A DNA stretch of 64,000 bases from Eubacterium plexicaudatum ASF492 (GTDB lineage Bacteria > Bacillota > Clostridia > Lachnospirales > Lachnospiraceae): contig NZ_AQFT02000001.1 of NCBI RefSeq assembly GCF_000364225.2, forward strand, positions 4,359,501-4,423,500. The letters run 5' to 3'. Position numbers and translations under genes: made by a program. Below, piece by piece: positions 52,675-61,287 of this stretch (its first letter is position 1; every line of letters begins with the position of its first letter). Under the pieces are notes generated by a model. The model did no database searches, was not told where the DNA came from, and saw only the letters and a list, made by a program, of their open reading frames with translations.

Positions 52675-53347
52675 GGATATGCGTACTGATTCGGGCAGAA
52701 AGAAGACAGATACAAGACTGTATTCCATATGGGAGAATATGAAGGCAAGGTGTTATAACAAAAACAAGCCAAAATATAAGACATACGGGGCAAAGGGGAT
52801 CCGGGTATGCAGGGAATGGAAGGAGAGCTTTGACAGCTTTCATGACTGGGCGGTGTCGCATGGATACAGGGATTCCCTGACACTGGACCGCAAAGACCCG
52901 AAAGGAAATTATGAGCCGTCAAACTGCAGATGGGCCAGTAATAAAGTACAGGCAAATAATAAAAGAAATTCCAGAAACAGGGACGGGAAAGCCGGGGCGG
53001 ACAGCATGGAAGGCCTGGATCTCAGTGCAGCGGATCAGAAAATCAGGGACCGGCTGGATGTATGCAGGATGGCGGACAGACTCGGCCTGGACAGCATAGA
53101 CGGCCTTTCCATAAACGAGGGCCGGAAACGTATTATAAAAGTGATTAGTCCGGGAATGAATTTGGACGGAAAGGATAGGGAATACATAGAGGCTGCTTAT
53201 GCTGCTGCAAAAGATATGTATACCAGCTGTCTGGCTGCTGGCAGTTCCCGCTATAATCCGGGCAGGCAGGGACGCCCGGATGTATCAGGAGAATGCGGAT
53301 CAGATATCGCACGTAAAGATATGATCTGCCGGTTAATAGGAAAATAA
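52664..53347 (+). CDS. HNH/AP2-like phage endonuclease-type protein
   Basis: The 227-residue protein begins at ATG 52664. Residues 15-100 (RLYSIWENMKARCYN, YKTYGAKGIRVCREW, SLTLDRKDPKGNYEPSNCRWA) match a phage-borne domain found in homing-endonuclease-like and DNA-binding proteins, with the conserved D-R and N-C-R-W of the HNH/AP2-type fold. The C-terminal 110 residues are unknown. It may be a free-standing mobile nuclease. Confidence 0.65.
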   Translation: MGYKDMRTDSGRKKTDTRLYSIWENMKARCYNKNKPKYKTYGAKGIRVCREWKESFDSFHDWAVSHGYRDSLTLDRKDPKGNYEPSNCRWASNKVQANNKRNSRNRDGKAGADSMEGLDLSAADQKIRDRLDVCRMADRLGLDSIDGLSINEGRKRIIKVISPGMNLDGKDREYIEAAYAAAKDMYTSCLAAGSSRYNPGRQGRPDVSGECGSDIARKDMICRLIGK

Positions 53348-53709
53348 CAGGTTTTTACAGATGTGCAGATCAGGCTGATTCAGAATAAAGCTGGCAGATT
53401 GCTGCCTCTTGTCTTATCAGCATGCAGTCCATTATCAGAAATATGTCCGTCTGCTCTGCTGAGTACCCGAAATCTGGCTTGTAATGGTTTGGACAGGATT
53501 CTATGCCTAAAGCATAAAACAGGCAGGACGGGCAGAATACGAGCTTATGGTTATGTGGAATGGACTGCTGCCTGTGTGGATAAAAGCAGGGGTTGCTGTA
53601 GGGCATTAGGATTGCCTTAAATTAAAAGTACAGGATGTTTATTTGCTGTTTGGTGTCAGATGAATAATATGGCAATTTGATTAAGAGGATGAAAGGGAGA
53701 ATTTAGAGG
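53348..53709. other. Intergenic region, no gene supported
   Basis: An 85-codon frame at 53363-53620 and an overlapping minus-strand frame have neither ribosome sites nor family features. I see no repeats or clear promoter. Confidence 0.35.
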
Positions 53710-54468
53710 ATGGAGCAGTTACGCATGATAGAAAATGAACTTGTGCCTGTATATATGACCAGCTCAGGGGAAAAGGTAGTTTATGGGACCGAACTTCATA
53801 AGGTTTTGGAGGTAAAGACACTGTATAAAGATTGGTCTGAGCGCCGATTGGCGGATGTAGATGCTGTAGGGGATGAAGATTATGAGGTTTTGCTCAAAAA
53901 TGAGCGGAATTCAAAAGGTGGAAGGCCGGCAAAGGAACATATAATAAAACTGGATGTTGCTAAGGAAATGTCAATGCTCGAACATAGCGCAAAAGGGAAA
54001 CAGGTACGTAGGTATTTCATTCAGATAGAAAAGAAATATAGGAGCGGTGGACCAGCGGAAATACCGACAGGAAAACAGCTGATGGCACTGGCAGTCTTAG
54101 AGGCACAGAAGACCATTGCGGAGCAGAATCAGGCAATAGAGCGTATGAGGCAAAAGGAGCTGTTCGCGGATGCTGTAGCGGCTTCCAGCAGTTCTATCCT
54201 GATCGGAGAGCTGGCTAAGATAATCCGGCAGAATGGAATTGATACGGGTGAAAAGAGGCTGTTTCAGTGGATGCGGCAGGAAGGGTACCTGATCCGGAGG
54301 AATGGAACGGATTATAATATGCCTACGCAGCGCAGCATGGAAATGAAGCTGTTTGAGATCAGGGAGCGGACGGTCACGAACCCGGATGGGAGTATCAGGA
54401 TCACGAAGACGGTGCTTGTGACGGGGAAGGGGCAGCAGTATTTCATAAACAGGTTTATGCAGAAGTAG
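53710..54468 (+). CDS. Phage antirepressor (AntA-like plus KilAC)
   Basis: The 252-residue protein combines an AntA/AntB-type N-terminal domain (YGTELHKVLEVKTLYKDWSERRL, DEDYEVL, EHIIKLDVAKEMSMLE) with a C-terminal KilAC domain (LIGELAKIIRQNGIDTGEKRLFQWMRQEGYLI...GKGQQYFINRFM). Antirepressors bind and inactivate phage repressors. It starts after GGGAGAATTTAGAGG. It is followed by phased GTAAC repeats. Confidence 0.9.
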   Translation: MEQLRMIENELVPVYMTSSGEKVVYGTELHKVLEVKTLYKDWSERRLADVDAVGDEDYEVLLKNERNSKGGRPAKEHIIKLDVAKEMSMLEHSAKGKQVRRYFIQIEKKYRSGGPAEIPTGKQLMALAVLEAQKTIAEQNQAIERMRQKELFADAVAASSSSILIGELAKIIRQNGIDTGEKRLFQWMRQEGYLIRRNGTDYNMPTQRSMEMKLFEIRERTVTNPDGSIRITKTVLVTGKGQQYFINRFMQK

Positions 54469-54520
54469 GAAGGGGCATAGGATATACTGAATGGTCTGCT
54501 TGTTGTATAACCGTTACATT

Positions 54521-54568
54521 GTAACACGGATGTAACGGCGCGGTAACGGGGTGTAACACTGGCGTAAT
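54521..54568. repeat. Phased GTAAC repeats
   Basis: GTAAC or GTAAT begins at 54521, 54532, 54543, 54553 and 54564, spaced 11, 11, 10 and 11 bp, with an inverted GTTAC at 54513. All copies face the same side of the helix. A protein-binding array is likely. Confidence 0.65.
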
Positions 54569-54578
54569 GGGATATTTT

Positions 54579-54617
54579 GAGAGTGTCATGATGAAATGAG
54601 GTGATGCTCTCTTTTTT
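54579..54617 (+). terminator. Intrinsic terminator after antirepressor
   Basis: AGAGTGTCAT pairs with GTGATGCTCT (with mismatches) and is followed by CTCTTTTTTA. Confidence 0.6.
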
Positions 54618-55563
54618 ATTTGTGATAATATACTGCTGCCATCACTGATAAAAGAACAGCAGATGCCTATATGGTGCTTGTGCTTTTGTTTAGGATACGA
54701 ACATATGTTTTCCTCTGTTATTATGAAATACTATAATGCTCGCGGATGCAAAACAGATGAAAATAAACAGTGAGAACGGTGTTTCCGACCATTTTTCCCA
54801 AATGGAGAAAATGGTGAATGTATGTTTTGATATGGAGTGTGAAATGGAAAAGCCATAACAAAGTTCTTGCAGAAGCTGCACATGATGTCGCGTGGAAATA
54901 CCCATGGAATATGCTGTTTTCCAGGACTTAAATAATGCAACGTTGCAATGTCCACGGATGCAAAAACGAATGAGGAAAGACTGGAATATCTGTATTATGT
55001 AACGATTTGCATTTATTACTGAGTGCTAGAAATGCTGAATGTCCTGCTTTCCACGGTTTAAAACGAATAATGCAACGTTGCAATACCTACAGGCATAAAA
55101 TACAAAATTGTTTGCAACGTTGCAAATGCAGAACAAATGAGAAACCCTTAGAAATCTGGACTTTTGAATGATTGGTGCAATGCTGAATACTGGAAACGGT
55201 TGTTGTGTATGTCTTTTACGAAACAGAAGATGAATGCAGCGTTGTAGCAGTTCGTAAAAATCATGTGGCAGTGGATAAATTATGGACTGCTGCCAGGCGC
55301 TTACATGTAGGACAGATTTTGGACAAATTGCGGACAAAAGGCAGGACATTTGTCCGTACATTCGTCTTGAATTATATTTGGCAAATATGGGGCATATGTT
55401 GGAAAATGGAGATTTCGGTTTTCGACTGCTGCCTGCATAGTATAAACTGGAATATTTCCAATCAGATTCCAATTTGTGTTCAACTTTAAAAATAAATGTT
55501 GCGTGTAATTGGAATGAGCAATATAATAAATAATGAAGTAAAGACAGGGGAGGATAAAACTGT
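54618..55563. other. Long non-coding stretch with TGCAACGTTGCA palindromes
   Basis: No convincing gene in 950 bp; a 94-codon frame at 55205-55489 lacks features. The palindrome TGCAACGTTGCA occurs at 54936, 55071 and 55113. The text CACGGATGCAAAAACGAAT at 54954 resembles the leader of the terminase small subunit at about 47012, so part of this stretch may be a duplicated or decayed packaging region. Confidence 0.45.
54936..55126. repeat. TGCAACGTTGCA palindrome cluster
   Basis: Copies at 54936-54947, 55071-55082 and 55111-55126 (the last extended to TTTGCAACGTTGCAAA). The same 12-mer occurs twice in the terminase small-subunit gene near 47.2 kb. Confidence 0.65.
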
Positions 55564-55848
55564 ATGAAGAGAGAAACAACACCACAAAAGGTATCAGATA
55601 AAATTATAGAACTGTGTAATAAGGTAGTACCAGAAGCAGAACCGATATATGTTCCTGTCAAGGCAGCAGTATGGAGTCGGTTGCATGAATGCTTTCCAAA
55701 TGTTCAGCAGATGGTCCGGGAGCATGGAGGACAGCCGATTAATGGGTGGGCAATCTGGCAATGGGCAAATATTCTTGTAGAGGCAGAGGCTCATTCTGTA
55801 TGGAAGAGTCCAGAGGGGCAGTTGATAGATGTTACACCCCATGATAAT
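55564..55848 (+). pseudogene. SEC-C motif protein, 5' fragment (disrupted)
   Basis: ATG 55564 opens MKRETTPQKVSDKIIELCN and continues through NGWAIWQWANILVEAEAHSVW to DVTPHDN, where the IS4 element is inserted. After removal of the element and one 8-bp repeat the frame continues with [15 protein letters not shown] at 57310. The restored protein is 198 residues. Start follows GGGGAGG. Confidence 0.85.
55841..55848. repeat. IS4 target duplication, left
   Basis: ATGATAAT, repeated at 57302-57309. Confidence 0.85.
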
Positions 55849-57301
55849 CTTAACTTGACCCACAATTATAACATATATTTTCGATAAGCAAGTAATGAGC
55901 AAAGAACCTCTAAGCCCTGACAAATAGAACGTGCTCCGGGCATACCATCGCTCGGAGCACCTTTTATTCCACTCAGAATCCCTAAATCATAAATCGCCTC
56001 TTTCAGTGTATATGTTTCAGGAATTTCTTTTGTTTTTCTTGCACAGCAGTATAATATTTTCCATTCTTCTTTATCAAACACAATTTCACTCGAGATTTCC
56101 GGACATATTTTTCCTAAATAAGTCAAATTTAGTATCTGCAGTGCGATAACCGAATATAGTAATGTTAAAAATTTTAATCTCTCATATTCCCTCGCCTGAT
56201 TTTTCTCTATTTTGCATCCACTTTTTAAGATGAAATGAAAACGTTCTATTTTCCATCTGTGTGCATAACATTGTATCAGCTTTTCTATATCTTTTTCGTT
56301 TTTTACTCTTACCGTTGTTAGCAGAAACCATTCGGTTCCTTTTTTTCCGGATTCATGTACATAAATTGCTGTTCGTACAAGTTTTTCTCGTATATGTTTT
56401 TCTGTTCTCCTTTTTGGACAGTGAACCACAACCTCTTTATAATGATAATCCATTTTTACATTTCTGGCTGGAATGTGTTCTTTGGGATTCCTGCCCATCC
56501 TGACAACCATACTTCCAGCCACAGGAGACTGGTGGAGTTCATGAAAAATCTTTTTTCCGTCATCCACCATGCGGTTTTGCACTAGCCGAATCAGAAAATT
56601 TTCTCCCAAATCTGCAGCGTTCGAAAAAAATTCATAAAAATCTCCTTCACGGTCACATACTGTCAATACCGGAATATCTTCTGCAACCCTCTGATGAATT
56701 TCGTTCATTGTATGAATCCATCGGTAGCTCTCTTTTTCTTCTATTGGCCTGGAACGTTTTTCATCTTTTGTTCCAGAGTCATCCCTGCGTACATCCCTCG
56801 TATGTATTTCCTGATAAAGAAGGCCCAGGGGAATTCCCTGGTCTGTGGCCGCTATACAAGAATGTACAAGCATTCCCCTCTGTTCCGTACTGCAATGGTA
56901 TCCCATTCCTTTGATTGCTTTCCGGTTTCCAAATCCAACAGATGTGGTATCCTGAATGGCAAGTATCCAATCTGCATCCGCATGTTTCATTTTTTCTACA
57001 GTTGCCCTAGATACACTATCCAACAGTTCATCCCTGGATACATCCTTATTACTAAAGAAGCGATACGCTGCTTTTGCAGAACTTCTGGATCCGGCTGCAG
57101 CCCAGGTGGATTTATCTGGCGCTGCAGCAAATGCATCCATAATTTTAAAAAAACGTGATTTCAAACGCTGATCAACAAATTTTACATCTACAAATTCCGT
57201 TTCCCAATTCGTATATTCTGCCGTCATACGGATCACCTCTTTTTCTTTAGTATAGCATAGAAACAAGAGGATATCCATATAAACTTGTGGGTCAAGTTAA
57301 G
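55849..57301 (-). mobile_element. IS4-family insertion sequence
   Basis: A 1,453-bp element with terminal inverted repeats CTTAACTTGACCCACAA, flanked by 8-bp direct repeats ATGATAAT. It carries one intact transposase. It split the SEC-C gene cleanly; excision restores the frame. Confidence 0.92.
55866..57227 (-). CDS. IS4-family (Tn5-like) transposase
   Basis: The 453-residue protein starts at ATG 57227 after AGAGGTGATCC. It has the N-terminal domain TWAAAGSRSSAKAAYRFFSN, catalytic aspartates in AIQDTTSVGF and VCDREGDFYEF, and the YREK glutamate in HRWKIERFHFILKSGCKIE, as in Tn5/IS50-type IS4 enzymes. It looks intact and could be active. An upstream in-frame ATG (57278) is less likely. Confidence 0.93.
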   Translation of the reverse strand: MTAEYTNWETEFVDVKFVDQRLKSRFFKIMDAFAAAPDKSTWAAAGSRSSAKAAYRFFSNKDVSRDELLDSVSRATVEKMKHADADWILAIQDTTSVGFGNRKAIKGMGYHCSTEQRGMLVHSCIAATDQGIPLGLLYQEIHTRDVRRDDSGTKDEKRSRPIEEKESYRWIHTMNEIHQRVAEDIPVLTVCDREGDFYEFFSNAADLGENFLIRLVQNRMVDDGKKIFHELHQSPVAGSMVVRMGRNPKEHIPARNVKMDYHYKEVVVHCPKRRTEKHIREKLVRTAIYVHESGKKGTEWFLLTTVRVKNEKDIEKLIQCYAHRWKIERFHFILKSGCKIEKNQAREYERLKFLTLLYSVIALQILNLTYLGKICPEISSEIVFDKEEWKILYCCARKTKEIPETYTLKEAIYDLGILSGIKGAPSDGMPGARSICQGLEVLCSLLAYRKYML

Positions 57302-57621
57302 ATGATAATGGGGAAAAGGAAATCCTATACCTGCATGATGCTGACATGGTGTATTCCGGGCAGAGCATAGGGAATGTAAGGCTTGCTATTACCGGATCAC
57401 CGATGGCTGCTGAATTGGTTGATCTTGGCAATAAGATAGATGCGGTTATGTGCAGTTATACGCCAGGAACAGAAATTCCACTTTCGGAGCTGCGGCACCG
57501 GCTGCTGCCTTTAAAGGAGCGGAGAGAGGTAATCGTGAAAATGTTGAATCAGAAAGTCGGTAGGAATGACCTTTGCCCTTGCCAATCAGGATTGAAGCAT
57601 AAGAAGTGTTGTGGGAGGTGA
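57302..57621 (+). pseudogene. SEC-C motif protein, 3' fragment
   Basis: The fragment continues the 55564 gene: [30 protein letters not shown], then [17 protein letters not shown], ending in a SEC-C zinc motif [24 protein letters not shown] motifs bind zinc and often tether proteins to other complexes. Without its N-terminus it is probably not translated. The NLR-like locus starts 7 bp later, so these may once have shared a transcript. Confidence 0.82.
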
Positions 57622-57627
57622 CAAATT

Positions 57628-58236
57628 ATGATATTTGAAATATTGAATATATTTACTGGTATTATGACATCTGTTGGGGCATCTCTAACATTGATAATTT
57701 TTAAAACTATTTTTGATAAAAAGCAGAATCAGCAAGAGGCAAAAGAGATTCAAGAGGATGCGGATAAAATTATAGGTGACGCATTCAAAAGTGATGATGT
57801 AATTGATTTGATGTTAAAAAATGTTCGTGAATTGAGGGAATATTACATAATCAGCAAAAGGCAAGCAACGAATGCGTTCTCCGCTTCACTAATAGTCTGC
57901 TTTTTGGGATTTATAGTTTATGTTGCGGGTATTGCTGTTTTTGTTTTTTCTGGAGAAGATACATTGTTGTTAACCACCATATCAGGAACGATAGTAGAAG
58001 TGATTTCTGGTTTGTTTTTCGGGCTTTATAGGCATGCAATTAAACAATTGAATATTTATCATCAAAGATTAGGCACAACAGAGAAGTATCTGACAGCAAT
58101 TCGTTTAGTGGATAAAATGGGACAGAATCAGCATGATACTATGTACAGGCACATAATAGAGTGCATTCTGATTGATAACAGGATGCAATTAGAGAAGGTG
58201 CCAGAGGAAAAAAAGGATAAAGACGGCAATAATTAA
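57628..58236 (+). CDS. TRADD-N-associated-type membrane protein
   Basis: This 202-residue protein has an N-terminal membrane helix (FTGIMTSVGASLTLIIF), a cytosolic helical segment, then two helices (ASLIVCFLGFIVYVAGIAVFV and TISGTIVEVISGLFFGLY). The topology and the C-terminal YRHAIKQLNIYHQRL resemble the two-TM TRADD-N-associated domain found in prokaryotic conflict systems. Start follows GGGAGGTGAC. Its placement before an NB-ARC gene supports a membrane effector role. The family call is from memory of the pattern and is moderately sure. Confidence 0.6.
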   Translation: MIFEILNIFTGIMTSVGASLTLIIFKTIFDKKQNQQEAKEIQEDADKIIGDAFKSDDVIDLMLKNVRELREYYIISKRQATNAFSASLIVCFLGFIVYVAGIAVFVFSGEDTLLLTTISGTIVEVISGLFFGLYRHAIKQLNIYHQRLGTTEKYLTAIRLVDKMGQNQHDTMYRHIIECILIDNRMQLEKVPEEKKDKDGNN

Positions 58237-58268
58237 ATTTCGTGAGTAGTGTATAAGTCATTGTCTTT

Positions 58269-58302
58269 AAGGCAGCAGTCCGGTTAAGTCAACTGCTGCC
58301 TT
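58269..58302 (+). terminator. Intrinsic hairpin after the membrane protein gene
   Basis: An 11-bp stem AAGGCAGCAGT/ACTGCTGCCTT with a 12-nt loop and a weak T-rich tail. It separates the first gene from the two-gene NLR unit. Confidence 0.65.
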
Positions 58303-58390
58303 TGATTATTTGATGGTAACGGTATTGGAGTTATTGGGATAGATGTTAATAAGACGCATCGAGGCTGTACATGTTTTTGGATTTAAAGGA

Positions 58391-58419
58391 TTGTAGTTTT
58401 AATGACTTGAAGATATAAT
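58391..58419 (+). promoter_or_regulatory. Promoter of the NLR-like unit
   Basis: TTGTAG (58391-58396), 17 bp, TATAAT (58414-58419). It gives a ~70-nt leader before the 58495 start. Confidence 0.6.
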
Positions 58420-58494
58420 ACATATATAAAATTTGTGTGATAAGGATAGTTAAGACACAATGAAAAGAGATAGAATTATTAGGAGGTTTTTCTG

Positions 58495-58713
58495 ATGGAT
58501 GTATTTAATATCTTTTGTGGAGCTTGTTCTGTAGCAGGACTGCTTGTATCTGTTTTTACGGCTTCCAAAGTGGTAAAGATTTCACAGACGATGAATTGCA
58601 ACAATAAGGATGATTATTCCAAGGTTATTAATAAAAGCAAGAATTCTACATACAGCGGATCATATGTGGGGAGGGATAGTATAAATGGGACCGGAAGTAG
58701 TGAACAAAAATAG
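58495..58713 (+). CDS. Small membrane protein with C-terminal signalling motif
   Basis: A 72-residue protein with one N-terminal hydrophobic helix (FNIFCGACSVAGLLVSVFTA), a linker, and a C-terminal motif VINKSKNSTYSGSYVGRD. The same motif, VVNKNRNCVFNGSYAGRD, opens the NB-ARC protein in the next gene, whose start overlaps this gene by 29 nt. The shared motif at effector C-terminus and receptor N-terminus is the layout of amyloid-signalling pairs. A membrane-damaging effector role is inferred. Start follows TAGGAGGTTTTTC. Confidence 0.7.
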   Translation: MDVFNIFCGACSVAGLLVSVFTASKVVKISQTMNCNNKDDYSKVINKSKNSTYSGSYVGRDSINGTGSSEQK

Positions 58714-60664
58714 AAATTGTGTTTTTAATGGTTCATATGCAGGCCGTGATCTGTATATTACTATGCTGGAAGATGCTGAACGGGAATTTGTTGTTACGCA
58801 TAATGCTAATATAAAGCCGGTATCGCATTTTACCGGGCGAGAGACAGAACTTCAAGAGTTGCGCCAGAGGATAGAGGATGGGCGCAAGTCTGTTCTGGTA
58901 AGTGGCATGGGAGGGATTGGAAAAACTCATATCTGCCGGAAACTGTTTGAGGGATATCTCAATAAATATGCAGAGAGTAAAGGTGGGGTTTTCAAGCATA
59001 TCGGATATATTGAGTACAATGGAGATATGGGCAGCAGTTTGCAGAAATGTTTAAAGTTTAAGCAGCAGGATAGTCCTGAACAAAATTTAGAGGCGGCATG
59101 GAGGGAACTGGAATATTTGGCATCAGACGGAGAACTGCTGCTGTTTGTCGATAATGTAGACAAGCCTATGTGGGCGGATCCGGGGCTGCAACAATTAAAC
59201 TCTATTCCAGGGGCGGTTGTTCTGACTTCGAGGCAAGCTTCATTCAGTGATGAATTTGAACCATACCAGATCGGGTTCCTTGGCATGGAGCAATGCAAAG
59301 AAATCTATGAGAAAATCCGGTTTAGAGGCAGTAGTAGAAAGGTTGGTCTGGAGGAGGTTGAAGATCTGGAGTATGTCATAGAGAGTCTGGCCGGAAGGCA
59401 CACGATTACGGTTGAACTTCTGGCACATTTGGCGCGGATAAAAACGTGGCCAGTGAGAAAGTTACGTGAGAAATTGGAAGAAAAAGGTTTTTGTCTGAAA
59501 TTCCATAAGGGCGGTGAACTTATCAATATCCAGAAATCTTATGAAGCATTGTATGACTTATCTCAGTTGTCACAAGCAGAAAAAAATATTTTGGAGGCAT
59601 TCGCTATATTTCCATATATTCCCTTGGAATCGGATGTGTGTAACCAATGGCTGTTATCAGATGCAGGGGTTAGTGAAGATGATGATATACTGATGGGACT
59701 ATATCAAAAAGGATGGCTGCAGTTTGATATAAATTTGGATGGCTATGCGTTGCATCCAGTTTTTGCGCAGTTCATTTATGAAAAATGTAAACCGATAAAA
59801 GAGGACCATATAAAATTAGTAGAGGCTTGTCGAAAAAATTTGATGATACCAGAAAGTGGTTCTGCTCTAAAATGTCAGTGCTATATTCCGTTTGTTGAAA
59901 GTATAATAATAAAATTGAATATTGGAACGGATATAGAGAATATTGGATTGCTTGAAGCATTTGCTCATTTGTTACAGTATACGGCAAATATACAGAAAGC
60001 TGAAATACTATACAAAAAGCTTTTGGATATATATATAAATGTATTTGGAGAGTGGAATGCGGGTACAGCAAAGTGTTATAATAATTTAGCGTATGTGTAT
60101 CTGAGAAAGAAAAAATATGAAAAAGCTGAAGAATTGCAAAAGAAAAGCTTGAAAATTCAAAAAAAAGTGTTAGGTGAGAAAAATTCAGATACAGCTAATA
60201 GTTACAATAATCTTGCCCAAGTGTATGAAAAGCAGCAAAAGTACGAAAAAGCAGAAGAATTATATAAAAAAAGTTTATTGATTCGTATATATACATTGGG
60301 GAAGGAAAATTCAGTTACGGCAGGTAGTTACAATAATTTGGCATATATATACCAGATTCAAGGAAAGTATGAAAAAGCAAAAGGATTGTATAAAGAATGT
60401 ATACGGATTTATGAAAAAGAATTAGGCGAGAGTCATCCAGATACAGCAATCGCTTATAATAATTTAGCTTTATTGTATGTAAAATATAAAAAGTATGAAA
60501 ATGCATTAGAATATTTCCTTAAAGCATATAAAAATTTGTGTGCTAAACTTGGAATGGAGCATCAATATGTCCAAGTTGCTCAAAAGAATATGGAAACGAT
60601 ATACATCAAAATGCATAAAAGGATTAACTTTGCTGTATGGTTAAAGAGAAAGATGGAAGAATAA
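58685..60664 (+). CDS. NB-ARC/TPR (NLR-like) receptor
   Basis: The 659-residue protein has the N-terminal GSYAGRD motif (residues 5-22), an NB-ARC STAND ATPase (FTGRETELQELRQRI, P-loop SGMGGIGKTH, Walker B LLLFVDNVDKP, VVLTSRQ), a winged-helix end with the HP of the MHD-like motif in YALHPVFAQF, and at least five TPR repeats from about residue 430 (NNLAYVYLRKKKYEKAEEL and similar). Such proteins sense an invader by the repeats and oligomerise. The C-terminal repeats are very AT-rich compared with the island genes. Sensed ligand is unknown. Confidence 0.88.
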   Translation: MGPEVVNKNRNCVFNGSYAGRDLYITMLEDAEREFVVTHNANIKPVSHFTGRETELQELRQRIEDGRKSVLVSGMGGIGKTHICRKLFEGYLNKYAESKGGVFKHIGYIEYNGDMGSSLQKCLKFKQQDSPEQNLEAAWRELEYLASDGELLLFVDNVDKPMWADPGLQQLNSIPGAVVLTSRQASFSDEFEPYQIGFLGMEQCKEIYEKIRFRGSSRKVGLEEVEDLEYVIESLAGRHTITVELLAHLARIKTWPVRKLREKLEEKGFCLKFHKGGELINIQKSYEALYDLSQLSQAEKNILEAFAIFPYIPLESDVCNQWLLSDAGVSEDDDILMGLYQKGWLQFDINLDGYALHPVFAQFIYEKCKPIKEDHIKLVEACRKNLMIPESGSALKCQCYIPFVESIIIKLNIGTDIENIGLLEAFAHLLQYTANIQKAEILYKKLLDIYINVFGEWNAGTAKCYNNLAYVYLRKKKYEKAEELQKKSLKIQKKVLGEKNSDTANSYNNLAQVYEKQQKYEKAEELYKKSLLIRIYTLGKENSVTAGSYNNLAYIYQIQGKYEKAKGLYKECIRIYEKELGESHPDTAIAYNNLALLYVKYKKYENALEYFLKAYKNLCAKLGMEHQYVQVAQKNMETIYIKMHKRINFAVWLKRKMEE

Positions 60665-60706
60665 ATTATTTGTTCAGCAATTTGGCGAATTATATTAAGC
60701 AGTAAG

Positions 60707-60739
60707 AAAGGCATGTGCAGCAGTGGCACACGCCTTTTT
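60707..60739. terminator. Convergent terminator
   Basis: AAAGGCATGTG pairs with CACACGCCTTTTT with one mismatch. It lies between the NLR-like gene and the minus-strand toxin gene and carries A- and T-runs on its two sides, so it can work both ways. Confidence 0.7.
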
Positions 60740-60746
60740 CTTTTGT

Positions 60747-61019
60747 CTATATGCCGAACAGATCGGCATGGGTACCAGTTCTGTCGAGATAGAGCGCATT
60801 ACCATCTATGCGGTATATGAGCAGCCAATCCGGGGCAATATGGCACTCTCTCCGGCCGACATAATTTCCAACAAGCCCATGGTCTTTGTTGGCGGGTGGC
60901 AACGGTGCCGGGATGCAGAGGGTGTTCACGACTTTGTTCAGTAGGCTCATGTCATACCCTCGCTTTATGCACTGCTTTCTGTCCTTTTTGAATTTTGAGG
61001 TGGCATTTATTTCTAACAT
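60747..61019 (-). CDS. YafQ-family type II toxin (mRNA interferase)
   Basis: The 90-residue protein (LEINATSKFKKDRKQCIKRGYDMSLL, then DHGLVGNYVGRRECHIAPDWLLIYRI) has the RelE/YafQ fold signature: basic N-terminal helices, GRRECHI-PDWLLIYR core with catalytic histidines. It cleaves mRNA on the ribosome. It starts at ATG 61019, one base after the antitoxin stop. The upstream in-frame ATG lies inside the antitoxin gene. Confidence 0.88.
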   Translation of the reverse strand: MLEINATSKFKKDRKQCIKRGYDMSLLNKVVNTLCIPAPLPPANKDHGLVGNYVGRRECHIAPDWLLIYRIDGNALYLDRTGTHADLFGI

Positions 61020-61020
61020 G

Positions 61021-61266
61021 TCAGTCCTCCGCATCCAGCATGGCAAAGAAGTCCTCTGCGCTGCCTTTGAAATGCTGTCCGTTGCCAGTCCGAATCATTT
61101 CATCTGTTTCAGCAAATGCTTCCAGTGTTTCGGCATTTGGCGTAAATTCTGGATGCACGTTTGCCCCGGACAGCTCGCCCAAGCCTTCAAGCATATTGAT
61201 AACAAAAATCATTTGGCTCTCCGGCAGGCGGTCTATCATGTTTTTTGCTATTTCCTGATAACTCAT
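61021..61266 (-). CDS. Type II antitoxin for the YafQ-like toxin
   Basis: An 81-residue acidic protein (SYQEIAKNMIDRLPESQMIFVINMLEGL) directly upstream of the toxin. The C-terminal half (FAETDEMIRTGNGQHFKGSAEDFFAMLDAED) matches toxin-wrapping tails of RelB/DinJ-type or related antitoxins. It starts at 61266 after AAGGAAG on the minus strand. Antitoxin-first order is typical. Confidence 0.82.
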   Translation of the reverse strand: MSYQEIAKNMIDRLPESQMIFVINMLEGLGELSGANVHPEFTPNAETLEAFAETDEMIRTGNGQHFKGSAEDFFAMLDAED

Positions 61267-61287
61267 GGTAAACACTTCCTTTCATAG

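Noticed and set aside
53363..53620. 85-codon plus-strand frame
   Set aside because: No ribosome site, atypical composition, and an equally long minus-strand frame covers the same DNA.
55205..55489. 94-codon plus-strand frame
   Set aside because: No ribosome site or family features; it lies in a decayed non-coding stretch.
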